Positions 1 to 5,610 of a DNA stretch of 8,953 nt are shown here, in pieces. The DNA lies in assembly GCA_910583815.1 (NCBI GenBank), contig CAJTZB010000003.1, forward strand, positions 32,569 through 41,521, in the 5' to 3' direction. Each line of letters begins with the position of its first letter. The stretch's first letter is position 1. The position numbers were made by a program, and so were the translations under genes. The stretch is from an uncultured Lachnospiraceae bacterium. Its GTDB lineage: Bacteria > Bacillota > Clostridia > Lachnospirales > Lachnospiraceae. The notes under the pieces were generated by a model. That model did not search any database. It had not been told where the DNA came from and saw only the letters and a program-made list of their open reading frames with translations.

Positions 1-102
1 GCCAGAACCCAAGCTTGGGATAGAATGTGCCAGAAGGCTGGCTACGGAACTAAAAACAGTAGTCATCCGAATGGCACAAAGCTTGAGTTCTGGACGTAAA
101 CG
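1..102. repeat. 102-bp repeat, full copy 1
   Basis: Bases 1-55 recur identically at 103-157, an offset of exactly 102 bp. The unit holds a perfect 12-bp palindrome CCCAAGCTTGGG (8-19) and a short hairpin GCCAG-AAGG-CTGGC (29-42). Its right part (79-93) is an inverted copy of its left part (2-16). The window starts at the first base of the unit, so more copies may lie upstream. The frame beginning at base 1 is open for 32 codons to a TAA at 97-99 and 102 is a multiple of three, so the tail of an upstream gene cannot be ruled out. The dense palindromes make an intergenic repeat more likely. I do not recognise the family. Confidence 0.85.
2..93 (+). other. Long hairpin formed by inverted arms of the repeat
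   Basis: Arm 2-16 pairs with 79-93 at 14 of 15 positions (mismatch at 9/86). Arm 26-31 (TGTGCC) pairs perfectly with 73-78 (GGCACA) and stacks on it, leaving a 9-nt bulge at 17-25. Inside, CGGA (45-48) can pair with TCCG (66-69) and ACT (49-51) with AGT (58-60) around an A-rich loop. If transcribed this would be a stable, nearly 92-nt structured RNA. The 79-93 arm can equally pair with 104-118 of copy 2 across a 10-nt loop, so two folds compete. No known riboswitch or ribozyme consensus was recognised. Confidence 0.6.
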
Positions 103-157
103 GCCAGAACCCAAGCTTGGGATAGAATGTGCCAGAAGGCTGGCTACGGAACTAAAA
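103..157. repeat. 102-bp repeat, truncated copy 2
   Basis: This is identical to bases 1-55: palindrome at 110-121 and GCCAG-AAGG-CTGGC hairpin at 131-144. It stops just before the ribosome site at 159 and lacks the inverted 3' arm. It therefore forms the immediate 5' leader of the downstream gene. An ATG at 127 inside it is in frame with that gene but has no Shine-Dalgarno sequence. Confidence 0.85.
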
Positions 158-158
158 T

Positions 159-164
159 AGGAGG
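159..164 (+). promoter_or_regulatory. Strong ribosome binding site fixing a TTG start
   Basis: AGGAGG lies 7 nt before TTG 172-174. It settles the start of the coiled-coil membrane protein: the in-frame ATG at 127 lies upstream of it, within the repeat. Confidence 0.8.
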
Positions 165-171
165 TACCGCT

Positions 172-1278
172 TTGGAAAATGCAATTCTCTACGCGGGAGC
201 GGAAGAACTGAACACAATCAAAGAACATGTGCTGGAACTCGAAGGCTACCGAGATAAAAATGAGGAGCTGTTAAAAGAAGAGGCACGTTTGAAAAAAGTA
301 CTTGAAGGTAAAGAGAAGGAGCAGGCAGACGAACTGGAATCTACCTTGAAAAAAAGAAAAGGTGAGATTACATCTGCTTATGCAAGCCAACTTTCTGCCC
401 TGAATGCCCGCAGCAAGAAAATAAAAGCAAAGAAGGAAAAAGAGAAGGATACAAAGGTTTCTGAGCGCATTGCAGAAGAGACTGCGGAACTTCGGGAAGA
501 AAATAAAAAGCTTGTTATCCAAATAAAAGCAGAAATGAAAAAGGACAAGATTCCGAAGCTTTGCAACAATACGTTATTTTTCTCTTTGTTTATGCCAAAA
601 GGCCTGATGCAGTTTGGTATATTGCTTTTTACTCTTTTGCTTGTGTTTTTTATAATTCCATGTGGTATCTATCTGATATTTTTTGAAAAACAGTTTGGAG
701 CAATTGCACTCGCGCTTATTTATCTGATTACGGTTGTCCTGTTTGGCGGGCTGTATCTGCTTATCAACAATGCAGTGAAGGAACGTCATATGGAAGCGCT
801 GAAGGCAATCAAAGGCCTGCGCCTTTCTTACCGCACCAATTTAAAAAAGATTCGTCTGATTCAGAAAGGCATTAAAAATGACACAGACGAAAGTTCCTAT
901 GGTTTGGAACGTTATGATGAAGAGCTTCGTGAGGTAGACGAGGAAGTACAGCGCGTAGCAGGGGAAGAAAAAGAAGCACTGACTGCATTTGAGAATGATA
1001 CAGCAGCAGTGCTTACAGAGGAAATTAAGAGCCGCTACCAGCCGGAACTGGATTCTATTCGTGAGAGTTATGATGAGGTAAGTGCCGAGCAGAAAAGAAC
1101 CGAAGAAAAAGTGAAGGAACTGACTTTGATGATGTCCAATCAGTATGAGGCGTATCTTGGAAAGGACATGCTTACCACGGCAAAGCTTGACCGCCTGATT
1201 TCTTATATTGAAAAGGGCGAGGCGGCAAACATTGGAGAAGCAATTGCAAAAGAGAGAGGGCCAAAGGCTAACACATAA
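172..1278 (+). CDS. Coiled-coil membrane protein, function unknown
   Basis: This is a 368-aa protein from TTG 172, chosen because AGGAGG sits 7 nt upstream; an ATG at 127 would add 15 residues read from repeat DNA. Residues about 13-135 are highly charged, rich in Lys and Glu, with heptad-like coiled-coil character. Two hydrophobic segments follow at about 146-170 and 175-199, separated by a short turn. A second Glu/Lys-rich coiled-coil region runs from about 200 to 345. There is no signal peptide and no enzymatic motif. The likely topology is a membrane hairpin with both long helical arms on the same side, probably cytoplasmic. It ends at a strong terminator and seems to be a single-gene unit or the end of one starting upstream. 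I do not recognise the family; a scaffold or tether role would be only a guess. Confidence 0.8.
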   Translation: MENAILYAGAEELNTIKEHVLELEGYRDKNEELLKEEARLKKVLEGKEKEQADELESTLKKRKGEITSAYASQLSALNARSKKIKAKKEKEKDTKVSERIAEETAELREENKKLVIQIKAEMKKDKIPKLCNNTLFFSLFMPKGLMQFGILLFTLLLVFFIIPCGIYLIFFEKQFGAIALALIYLITVVLFGGLYLLINNAVKERHMEALKAIKGLRLSYRTNLKKIRLIQKGIKNDTDESSYGLERYDEELREVDEEVQRVAGEEKEALTAFENDTAAVLTEEIKSRYQPELDSIRESYDEVSAEQKRTEEKVKELTLMMSNQYEAYLGKDMLTTAKLDRLISYIEKGEAANIGEAIAKERGPKANT

Positions 1279-1291
1279 AAAGATGTCTATC

Positions 1292-1333
1292 AAAAGGCCT
1301 ATCCTGTCCGAAGACGGACAGGATAGGCCTTTT
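1292..1333. terminator. Bidirectional intrinsic terminator between convergent genes
   Basis: A perfect 19-bp stem (1292-1310 with 1315-1333) closes on the 4-nt loop AAGA. The stem begins AAAAGGCC and ends GGCCTTTT, so it gives a U tract on the plus strand and, by symmetry, on the minus strand. It lies 13 nt after the stop of the coiled-coil protein and about 54 nt beyond the stop of yyaC, and probably ends both transcripts. Confidence 0.9.
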
Positions 1334-1387
1334 GCGATTTTTCCATTTGATAAACATTTTGAACCATTGGGCTGTATGGCGCTAGGC

Positions 1388-1963
1388 TCAAAGAACAGTC
1401 TGTCCCAATTGGTACGCAGCCTGTGGCTGTTCCAGTTTTGCGATGCAGTAGAAAATTCCGGAGCAGATATTGTCGGCAAGCGTCATAACAACCTGTAGCC
1501 TTGTTGTTTGAAGCAATGTATGTTCAAACAGGCCGGACAGATTGACAATTCCGGTGATAAACAGGTTCCCGACATCAGGAAGTTCTTTCCCAACTCCGGC
1601 GCCTGGCTTTAATGTTCCCTGTCCTAAGGTAAAGAAGCCAATATGCGAGGCCTTTCCAAGAGAGGCATCAATTGCAACAATATAAGGAGAAATATATTCG
1701 CGGTGAATTTCCTGTAAAATATCCTCAAGGTTTTTGGCATGGACCGGCTGGTCTAATGTACCATATACAAGAAAAGAAGAGTATCTTCGTTTTTTTAATT
1801 TATAGCCGATAATCGGGCCGAGGGAATCTCCCGTTGCCCGGTCGGAACCGATACAAAGAAAAATCAAAGGCTGCTCTCGCCGTTTCTCTTCGGAAATCAG
1901 GCGGAACAGCTGTTTTCCGAATTCATATGACGAGAATGTCTTTTTAGAATCAAAATAATACAT
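1388..1963 (-). CDS. yyaC: YyaC-type sporulation protein (DUF1256)
   Basis: The 191-aa product matches the YyaC/DUF1256 family of spore-formers, which is related in fold to the germination protease GPR and hydrogenase maturation proteases. Signature stretches are CIGSDRATGDSLGP (residues 37-50) and YGTLDQPVHAKNL (67-79), followed by VAIDASLG (96-103), a glycine-rich LKPGAGVGKELPDVG segment (118-132) and GIVNLSG (138-144). The conserved Asp41, Asp46, His75 and Asp99 are candidate functional residues. Length is typical for the family. No signal peptide or membrane segment is seen, so it should be cytoplasmic. The start ATG (1961-1963 on the plus strand) follows AAAGGA at about 6 nt. It is transcribed divergently from the MPN-LysM gene and convergently with the coiled-coil gene. 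The exact biochemical role of YyaC is not settled; its presence marks an endospore-former. Confidence 0.93.
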   Translation of the reverse strand: MYYFDSKKTFSSYEFGKQLFRLISEEKRREQPLIFLCIGSDRATGDSLGPIIGYKLKKRRYSSFLVYGTLDQPVHAKNLEDILQEIHREYISPYIVAIDASLGKASHIGFFTLGQGTLKPGAGVGKELPDVGNLFITGIVNLSGLFEHTLLQTTRLQVVMTLADNICSGIFYCIAKLEQPQAAYQLGQTVL

Positions 1964-2051
1964 GGCTTATCCTTTCTGCTGTTCTTTTTTAGAAGTATGT
2001 CCATGAAATAAGAGATTAGACAGACACAAAAAGAAAAGTTTTCCTGACTTA

Positions 2052-2059
2052 CATAATAT
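2052..2059 (+). promoter_or_regulatory. Possible -10 element, sporulation-sigma-like
   Basis: CATAATAT fits the CATAnnnT pattern of sigma-E/K -10 boxes, and the TAATAT inside it (2054-2059) would also serve as a sigma-A -10. No convincing -35 is found at the right distance (2031-2037 is A-rich). It lies in the divergent yyaC / MPN-LysM intergenic region and would start transcription near 2066. Confidence 0.3.
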
Positions 2060-2067
2060 GGCAAATT

Positions 2068-2086
2068 TAGCACAGAATTTGTGCTA
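2068..2086. promoter_or_regulatory. Inverted repeat upstream of the MPN-LysM gene
   Basis: TAGCACA (2068-2074) and TGTGCTA (2080-2086) form perfect 7-bp arms around GAATT. With the start at 2152 it lies in the leader, at or just after the predicted transcription start, where an operator would sit. It could also be a small RNA hairpin. No matching regulator is encoded in the window. Confidence 0.5.
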
Positions 2087-2151
2087 CGATGAAAGCAAAG
2101 GGCAGGCTGCGCCCAATGGAAGCATTTGGGACAAGGAAAGGAACAGGAGCA

Positions 2152-3351
2152 ATGACAGAAACCGTATATGAAAAGAAGATGCCGCAGGAGCAGCAAACAA
2201 ACCTGCTGTTTCGGCTTCCAAAAAACAGGAAGCAAGTAGGACAGCCGGGTGAATCAGAAGTGGAGATTTTTGTAGAGGACTATGCATGGGTGTTTGGAAA
2301 GCGTCTGGCAGAACGAGACTATACCGGCTGTGTTGCAGGAGTTCTGCTTGGTGAAGCGATTCAGCTTGAATCAGGAAAAAAACTGATGATTCGCGGAATT
2401 ATGGAAGCAGTGGGCGCATATCAAAATGATAATGTGACATTTACTGAAGAAATCTGGGCTTCCGTATACCGCGACATCAGCACGTATTTCCCGACACAGG
2501 AAATTATTGGCTGGTATCTTGGAGGTCCTGGTTTTTTGCTGGAAGCAGAAGAAAAACTGAAAAAAGTGCAGATTGACCATTTTGGCGGTACGGATAAAGT
2601 TTTGCTGAAGATGGATTCTATAGAAAGAGAAGAAACCTTTTTTGCTTATCGGGACGGACGCATGGAAGCATTTTCGGGCTATTATGTTTATTATGAAAGA
2701 AACGATGAAATGCAAAGTTACATGATGAGCAGAGGAGTATTGCCATCTCAGACAGAAGAGGAAGAGCTTCCGGCTGGGATGAGAAAGCAGAAGGAGCCAA
2801 AAGAGGCGGCAGCAGGAGAACCTGCTTACCGTGGGCGGAGTTCGCTTTACCGTTTAATCTATGCTTCAGGAGGGATGCTTGCCTGTATTGCTCTGCTTGT
2901 GATTGCAGGGTTGGCGATGCAGCTAAAGGAGCGAAATAAATTAAGGGATTTGCTGAATGGACAGCAATATGACGATGCGGTTCAGACAAATGGAAGTACA
3001 GGAATAAGCGGAACTCCTTCGGGCCTTCCAAAACCGACAGAGGGAACATGGAAGGATCCTACAGGAACTCAAGCCCCGGATTCTGGCCCTGTGCCAACAA
3101 TAAATTCAGCACAGGAGCTGACGCCTGTGCCAACGTCTTCTGCCAAGGTATCTGCCACGCCTGTGCCTACGCCTACTGCTCCGGCTTTGGCGGTACAGCG
3201 AGAATATATTGTTCAGAAAGGGGACACGTTGGCATCTATTTGTATGAAAAACTATGGAAATGTGGAAATTCTTCCAGAAGTTATGCGGATAAATGGGTTG
3301 GAAGACCGGGATAAAATTTATGTCGGGCAGGTTCTTTATCTGCCGGAGTAA
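2152..3351 (+). CDS. MPN-like domain, membrane helix and LysM protein
   Basis: The product is 399 aa from ATG 2152, preceded by the purine-rich AAGGAAAGGAACAGGAG; the in-frame ATGs at 2089 and 2116 lack a ribosome site. Residues about 36-191 resemble the MPN/JAB1 fold: GVLLGE (63-68) matches the first strands, and GWYLGGPGF (120-128) aligns with the JAMM core GWYHSHPGF, followed by a helix and FFAYRDGRMEAFSGYYVYYE (163-182). Both metal-binding His are gone (Leu123, Gly125), and so are the expected Ser/Asp and the catalytic Glu (Cys60 at that position), so isopeptidase activity is unlikely. A charged stretch precedes a membrane helix at 236-257. Then comes a Pro/Thr/Ser-rich linker (about 270-348), and a clear LysM domain (351-398: YIVQKGDTLASI, then NGLEDRDKIYVGQVLYLP). 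Inferred topology is MPN part inside, LysM outside on peptidoglycan. The LysM assignment is firm; the MPN assignment is by pattern and less certain. Confidence 0.88.
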   Translation: MTETVYEKKMPQEQQTNLLFRLPKNRKQVGQPGESEVEIFVEDYAWVFGKRLAERDYTGCVAGVLLGEAIQLESGKKLMIRGIMEAVGAYQNDNVTFTEEIWASVYRDISTYFPTQEIIGWYLGGPGFLLEAEEKLKKVQIDHFGGTDKVLLKMDSIEREETFFAYRDGRMEAFSGYYVYYERNDEMQSYMMSRGVLPSQTEEEELPAGMRKQKEPKEAAAGEPAYRGRSSLYRLIYASGGMLACIALLVIAGLAMQLKERNKLRDLLNGQQYDDAVQTNGSTGISGTPSGLPKPTEGTWKDPTGTQAPDSGPVPTINSAQELTPVPTSSAKVSATPVPTPTAPALAVQREYIVQKGDTLASICMKNYGNVEILPEVMRINGLEDRDKIYVGQVLYLPE

Positions 3352-3415
3352 ATCACTTTTTCCATAAAAGTACACAGTTTTTTCACCAGTTAAACATAGG
3401 AACGCCTTACTTTTT

Positions 3416-3424
3416 TGTTATATT
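3416..3424 (+). promoter_or_regulatory. Extended -10 promoter for the beta-helix lipoprotein
   Basis: TGTTATATT contains the extended -10 TG and TATATT (3419-3424). No good -35 is visible 17-18 bp upstream, as is common for extended -10 promoters. It would start near 3431 and give a leader of about 60 nt. No terminator is visible after the upstream gene (3352-3415), so read-through is also possible. Confidence 0.4.
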
Positions 3425-3448
3425 AAACCACAGAACAAATAAAGTATG

Positions 3449-3475
3449 GCGGCGGCTAAAGAAAGGATGCGCCGC
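3449..3475 (+). other. GC-rich leader hairpin before the lipoprotein start
   Basis: GCGGCG (3449-3454) pairs with CGCCGC (3470-3475), an unusually GC-rich 6-bp stem for this AT-rich DNA. The loop carries AAAGAAAGGATG, a decoy ribosome site and ATG (3467). The true ribosome site GAGGTG (3482-3487) lies just 3' of the stem. It may bias initiation toward ATG 3491. Confidence 0.35.
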
Positions 3476-3490
3476 AGAAATGAGGTGCAT

Positions 3491-5497
3491 ATGAAAGGAA
3501 AAGAAATAATAGCAGCTGCTATGGTGCTGCTTCTGTTACTGTTTGCAGGCTGCCAAGGGGCAGGAGGACAGAGTACAGAGGATGATTTACCTTTGGAAAA
3601 GCAAGAAAATGAAATGCTGGAACAGGATGATGACAAAATACCCATAAGTGGTACAGAAGGTGATAAAATAAAAGATACAAATAGCAGCAAGACAGGCGGA
3701 ACGGATTCTTTGGCCGAAGTGGAGGTTCAGAGCATAAGAGAACAAATCAGTTCACTTGCTGAAGCAGACAGTCAGGACAAAACGGTATTGACGGCATCAG
3801 AACCTGATGCTACTATAGTGTCATTTGAAGAAGATTCCATTACTGCAAAAGGAAGCGGCTGTAAAATAGAAGATACAACTGTTACGATTACAGATGCCGG
3901 AACTTATGTGCTGCAGGGAAGTTTACATGATGGCAGCGTCATTGTAGATACAGATAAGGAAAGTGTGGTTCGGCTGGTTCTGAACGGAGTGACAATTACA
4001 AACAGTGACAGTGCTGCGATTTTTATAAAAAAGTCAAAGAAAACAATTATTTCGCTGGAAAATGGAACAGTCAATACACTGGCAGATGGGGAGCAGTATG
4101 TTTATGCAGACGAAAATGAAGATGAGCCGTCAGCGGCGCTGTTTTCCAAATCGGACCTGACAATAAACGGAAGCGGGACGCTTATTGTAAATGGAAATTA
4201 TAATGATGCTATCAAGTGCAAAGACAGTTTAAAGCTGCTTGGCGGTATTTATCAGATTATGTCCGCAGATGATGGAATTGTCGGAAAAGATATGCTTGTC
4301 ATTGAAAACGGTTCCTATCAGATAACGGCACAGGGGGATGGCATAAAGGCAAGCAATGATAAAGAGGAAGAGCTTGGTTTTGTGCTGATTTCCGGTGGGG
4401 AATTTAATATTGTTGCAGAAAATGACGCGATTCAGGCAGAGACAAAACTCCTGATTCTGGATGGCAGTTTCCGCATTGTAACTGGCGGAGGGAGCATAAA
4501 TGCAGAACCTCATGTAGATGACCGGTTTGATTTTGGCGGATGGAAAGGCGGCAGCAGTACAAGCACAGAAACGGATACAGAAAGCAGAAAAGGCTTAAAG
4601 GCAGGAATGGCACTGCAGATAGAGGGCGGCACATTTGTAATGGATACTTGTGATGATGCATTGCATTCTAATGGCACTATCCGGATAGATGCAGGAGAAT
4701 ATACGATTGCGACCGGAGATGATGGTGTGCATGCAGATACTGCGCTTGTTGTTTACAATGGGGTAATAACAATAGCGGAAAGCTATGAAGGGTTGGAAGC
4801 TCCTTACATTATTATACAGGACGGAGAAATTTCAATTGTGGCAAGTGATGATGGCATAAATGCAGCAGGGGACGCAGATAATATCAGCCTTGTAGTCAAT
4901 GGTGGAGCGGTTTATGTTTCGGCACAAGGCGATGGACTGGATTCTAACGGTTCAATTACAATTAATGGAGGCACGATTTTTGTAGATGGACCGACCAATG
5001 GCGGAAATGGGGCGCTTGATTATGACATAGCAGCGAGCGTTCATGGAGGCACTGTAGTTTTTGCCGGCAGTGTCGGTATGGCAATGACGCCGGGCAGTGG
5101 TTCAAAACAGGCATCCATTGCTTTGACCTTTCCGAAAGTGCAGGCGGCAGGTACTTCTGTGGTGCTTTATGACGCAGAGGGGACAGAAATTTTTCGCTAC
5201 ACTCCGGCAAAGGAATTTCAGCATCTTGTGCTTTCTTCTTCTGAAATAAAAAGAGGAGAAGTGTATTCTGTAACCTATGGCAGCAGCACAATTGAAAATT
5301 TTACGCTTTTAGATACTGCTGTCACACATGTTGCTTCGGATGGGAGTGTAACAGATAAAGGAGGTATGGGACAAGGCGTTTTTGGAGGCTTTCCTGAAAG
5401 GCCGAATGAGGGCTTTGGCGGCAGACCAGACAGAGGTCCGGGCGATATTCCTGACGGAAATCCAGAAGACAGTTTTGGAGGCGGCAGGAGGCATTAG
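3491..5497 (+). CDS. Cthe_2159-type beta-helix carbohydrate-binding lipoprotein
   Basis: The 668-aa start at ATG 3491 is preferred over in-frame ATGs at 3446 and 3467. GAGG lies 5 nt upstream, and the protein then begins with a lipoprotein signal: Lys-rich tip, hydrophobic core 6-18 and lipobox FAGC, giving lipidated Cys21. A Ser/Thr/Asp/Glu-rich tether covers 22-105. Residues about 112-530 form a repetitive domain matching the Cthe_2159 / DUF4353 family, whose founder is a right-handed parallel beta-helix binding acidic plant polysaccharides with bound calcium. Rungs of the type I-x-G-G-x-[FY]-x-[IV] alternate with acidic turns: YNDAI (237-241), DDGIV (260-264), GDGIK (282-286), NDAIQ (311-315), DDALH (388-392), DDGVH (410-414), DDGIN (453-457), GDGLD (480-484). 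A strand-rich cap (540-615) and a Gly/Arg/Pro-rich tail (624-668) follow. No LPXTG anchor or catalytic motif is seen. The VTC polyphosphate polymerase and CotH genes that often accompany this family are not in the window. Confidence 0.88.
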   Translation: MKGKEIIAAAMVLLLLLFAGCQGAGGQSTEDDLPLEKQENEMLEQDDDKIPISGTEGDKIKDTNSSKTGGTDSLAEVEVQSIREQISSLAEADSQDKTVLTASEPDATIVSFEEDSITAKGSGCKIEDTTVTITDAGTYVLQGSLHDGSVIVDTDKESVVRLVLNGVTITNSDSAAIFIKKSKKTIISLENGTVNTLADGEQYVYADENEDEPSAALFSKSDLTINGSGTLIVNGNYNDAIKCKDSLKLLGGIYQIMSADDGIVGKDMLVIENGSYQITAQGDGIKASNDKEEELGFVLISGGEFNIVAENDAIQAETKLLILDGSFRIVTGGGSINAEPHVDDRFDFGGWKGGSSTSTETDTESRKGLKAGMALQIEGGTFVMDTCDDALHSNGTIRIDAGEYTIATGDDGVHADTALVVYNGVITIAESYEGLEAPYIIIQDGEISIVASDDGINAAGDADNISLVVNGGAVYVSAQGDGLDSNGSITINGGTIFVDGPTNGGNGALDYDIAASVHGGTVVFAGSVGMAMTPGSGSKQASIALTFPKVQAAGTSVVLYDAEGTEIFRYTPAKEFQHLVLSSSEIKRGEVYSVTYGSSTIENFTLLDTAVTHVASDGSVTDKGGMGQGVFGGFPERPNEGFGGRPDRGPGDIPDGNPEDSFGGGRRH

Positions 5498-5508
5498 ATG
5501 AAAATATA

Positions 5509-5537
5509 GTGATAATTCCTGCGGTTTATGTTAGAAT
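5509..5537 (+). promoter_or_regulatory. Sigma-A promoter with extended -10 for DUF5711-CvpA unit
   Basis: GTGATA (5509-5514, 4 of 6 to TTGACA), a 17-bp spacer, then TAGAAT (5532-5537, 5 of 6 to TATAAT) preceded by TG at 5529-5530. Transcription would start near 5544. It begins 12 nt after the lipoprotein stop, so the next two genes probably form their own unit. Confidence 0.6.
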
Positions 5538-5541
5538 AAGA

Positions 5542-5559
5542 TGTGACATTGATGTTACA
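5542..5559. promoter_or_regulatory. Operator-like palindrome at the transcription start
   Basis: TGTGACATTGATGTTACA is an imperfect palindrome: 7 of its 9 base pairs are symmetric, with breaks at the central pair and at 5545/5556. It overlaps the predicted +1 of the promoter at 5509-5537, a classic repressor position. The cognate regulator is not in the window. Confidence 0.45.
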
Positions 5560-5610
5560 GACAGAAATGTGCAGGAAAATAGAGCAGACGTTCTCGGAAT
5601 GAGGAATAGA

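Noticed and set aside
1..157. CRISPR array
   Set aside because: There are only two copies, the second truncated, the repeat unit is 55-102 bp, and no set of unique spacers exists.
127..171. ATG 127 as start of the coiled-coil protein
   Set aside because: It lies in the repeat, without a ribosome site; TTG 172 has AGGAGG at ideal spacing.
841..1479. 212-codon minus-strand reading frame
   Set aside because: It is antisense to the coiled-coil gene, runs through the terminator and overlaps yyaC, with low-complexity Cys/Phe-rich content and no ribosome site.
1991..1999. Sigma-E-like -10 (CATACTTCT on the minus strand) for yyaC
   Set aside because: No -35 matching sigma-E was found at 14-15 bp, so it is left out as a feature.
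2089..2151. Upstream ATGs 2089 and 2116 for the MPN-LysM protein
   Set aside because: Neither has a ribosome site, and 2089 sits directly against the inverted repeat; 2152 has purine-rich Shine-Dalgarno sequence.
2618..3049. 143-codon minus-strand reading frame
   Set aside because: It is a shadow of the MPN-LysM gene with no family resemblance or start signal.
5509..5610. GTG 5509 as start of the DUF5711-like protein
   Set aside because: It overlaps the predicted promoter and palindrome and has no ribosome site, whereas 5611 follows GAGGA.
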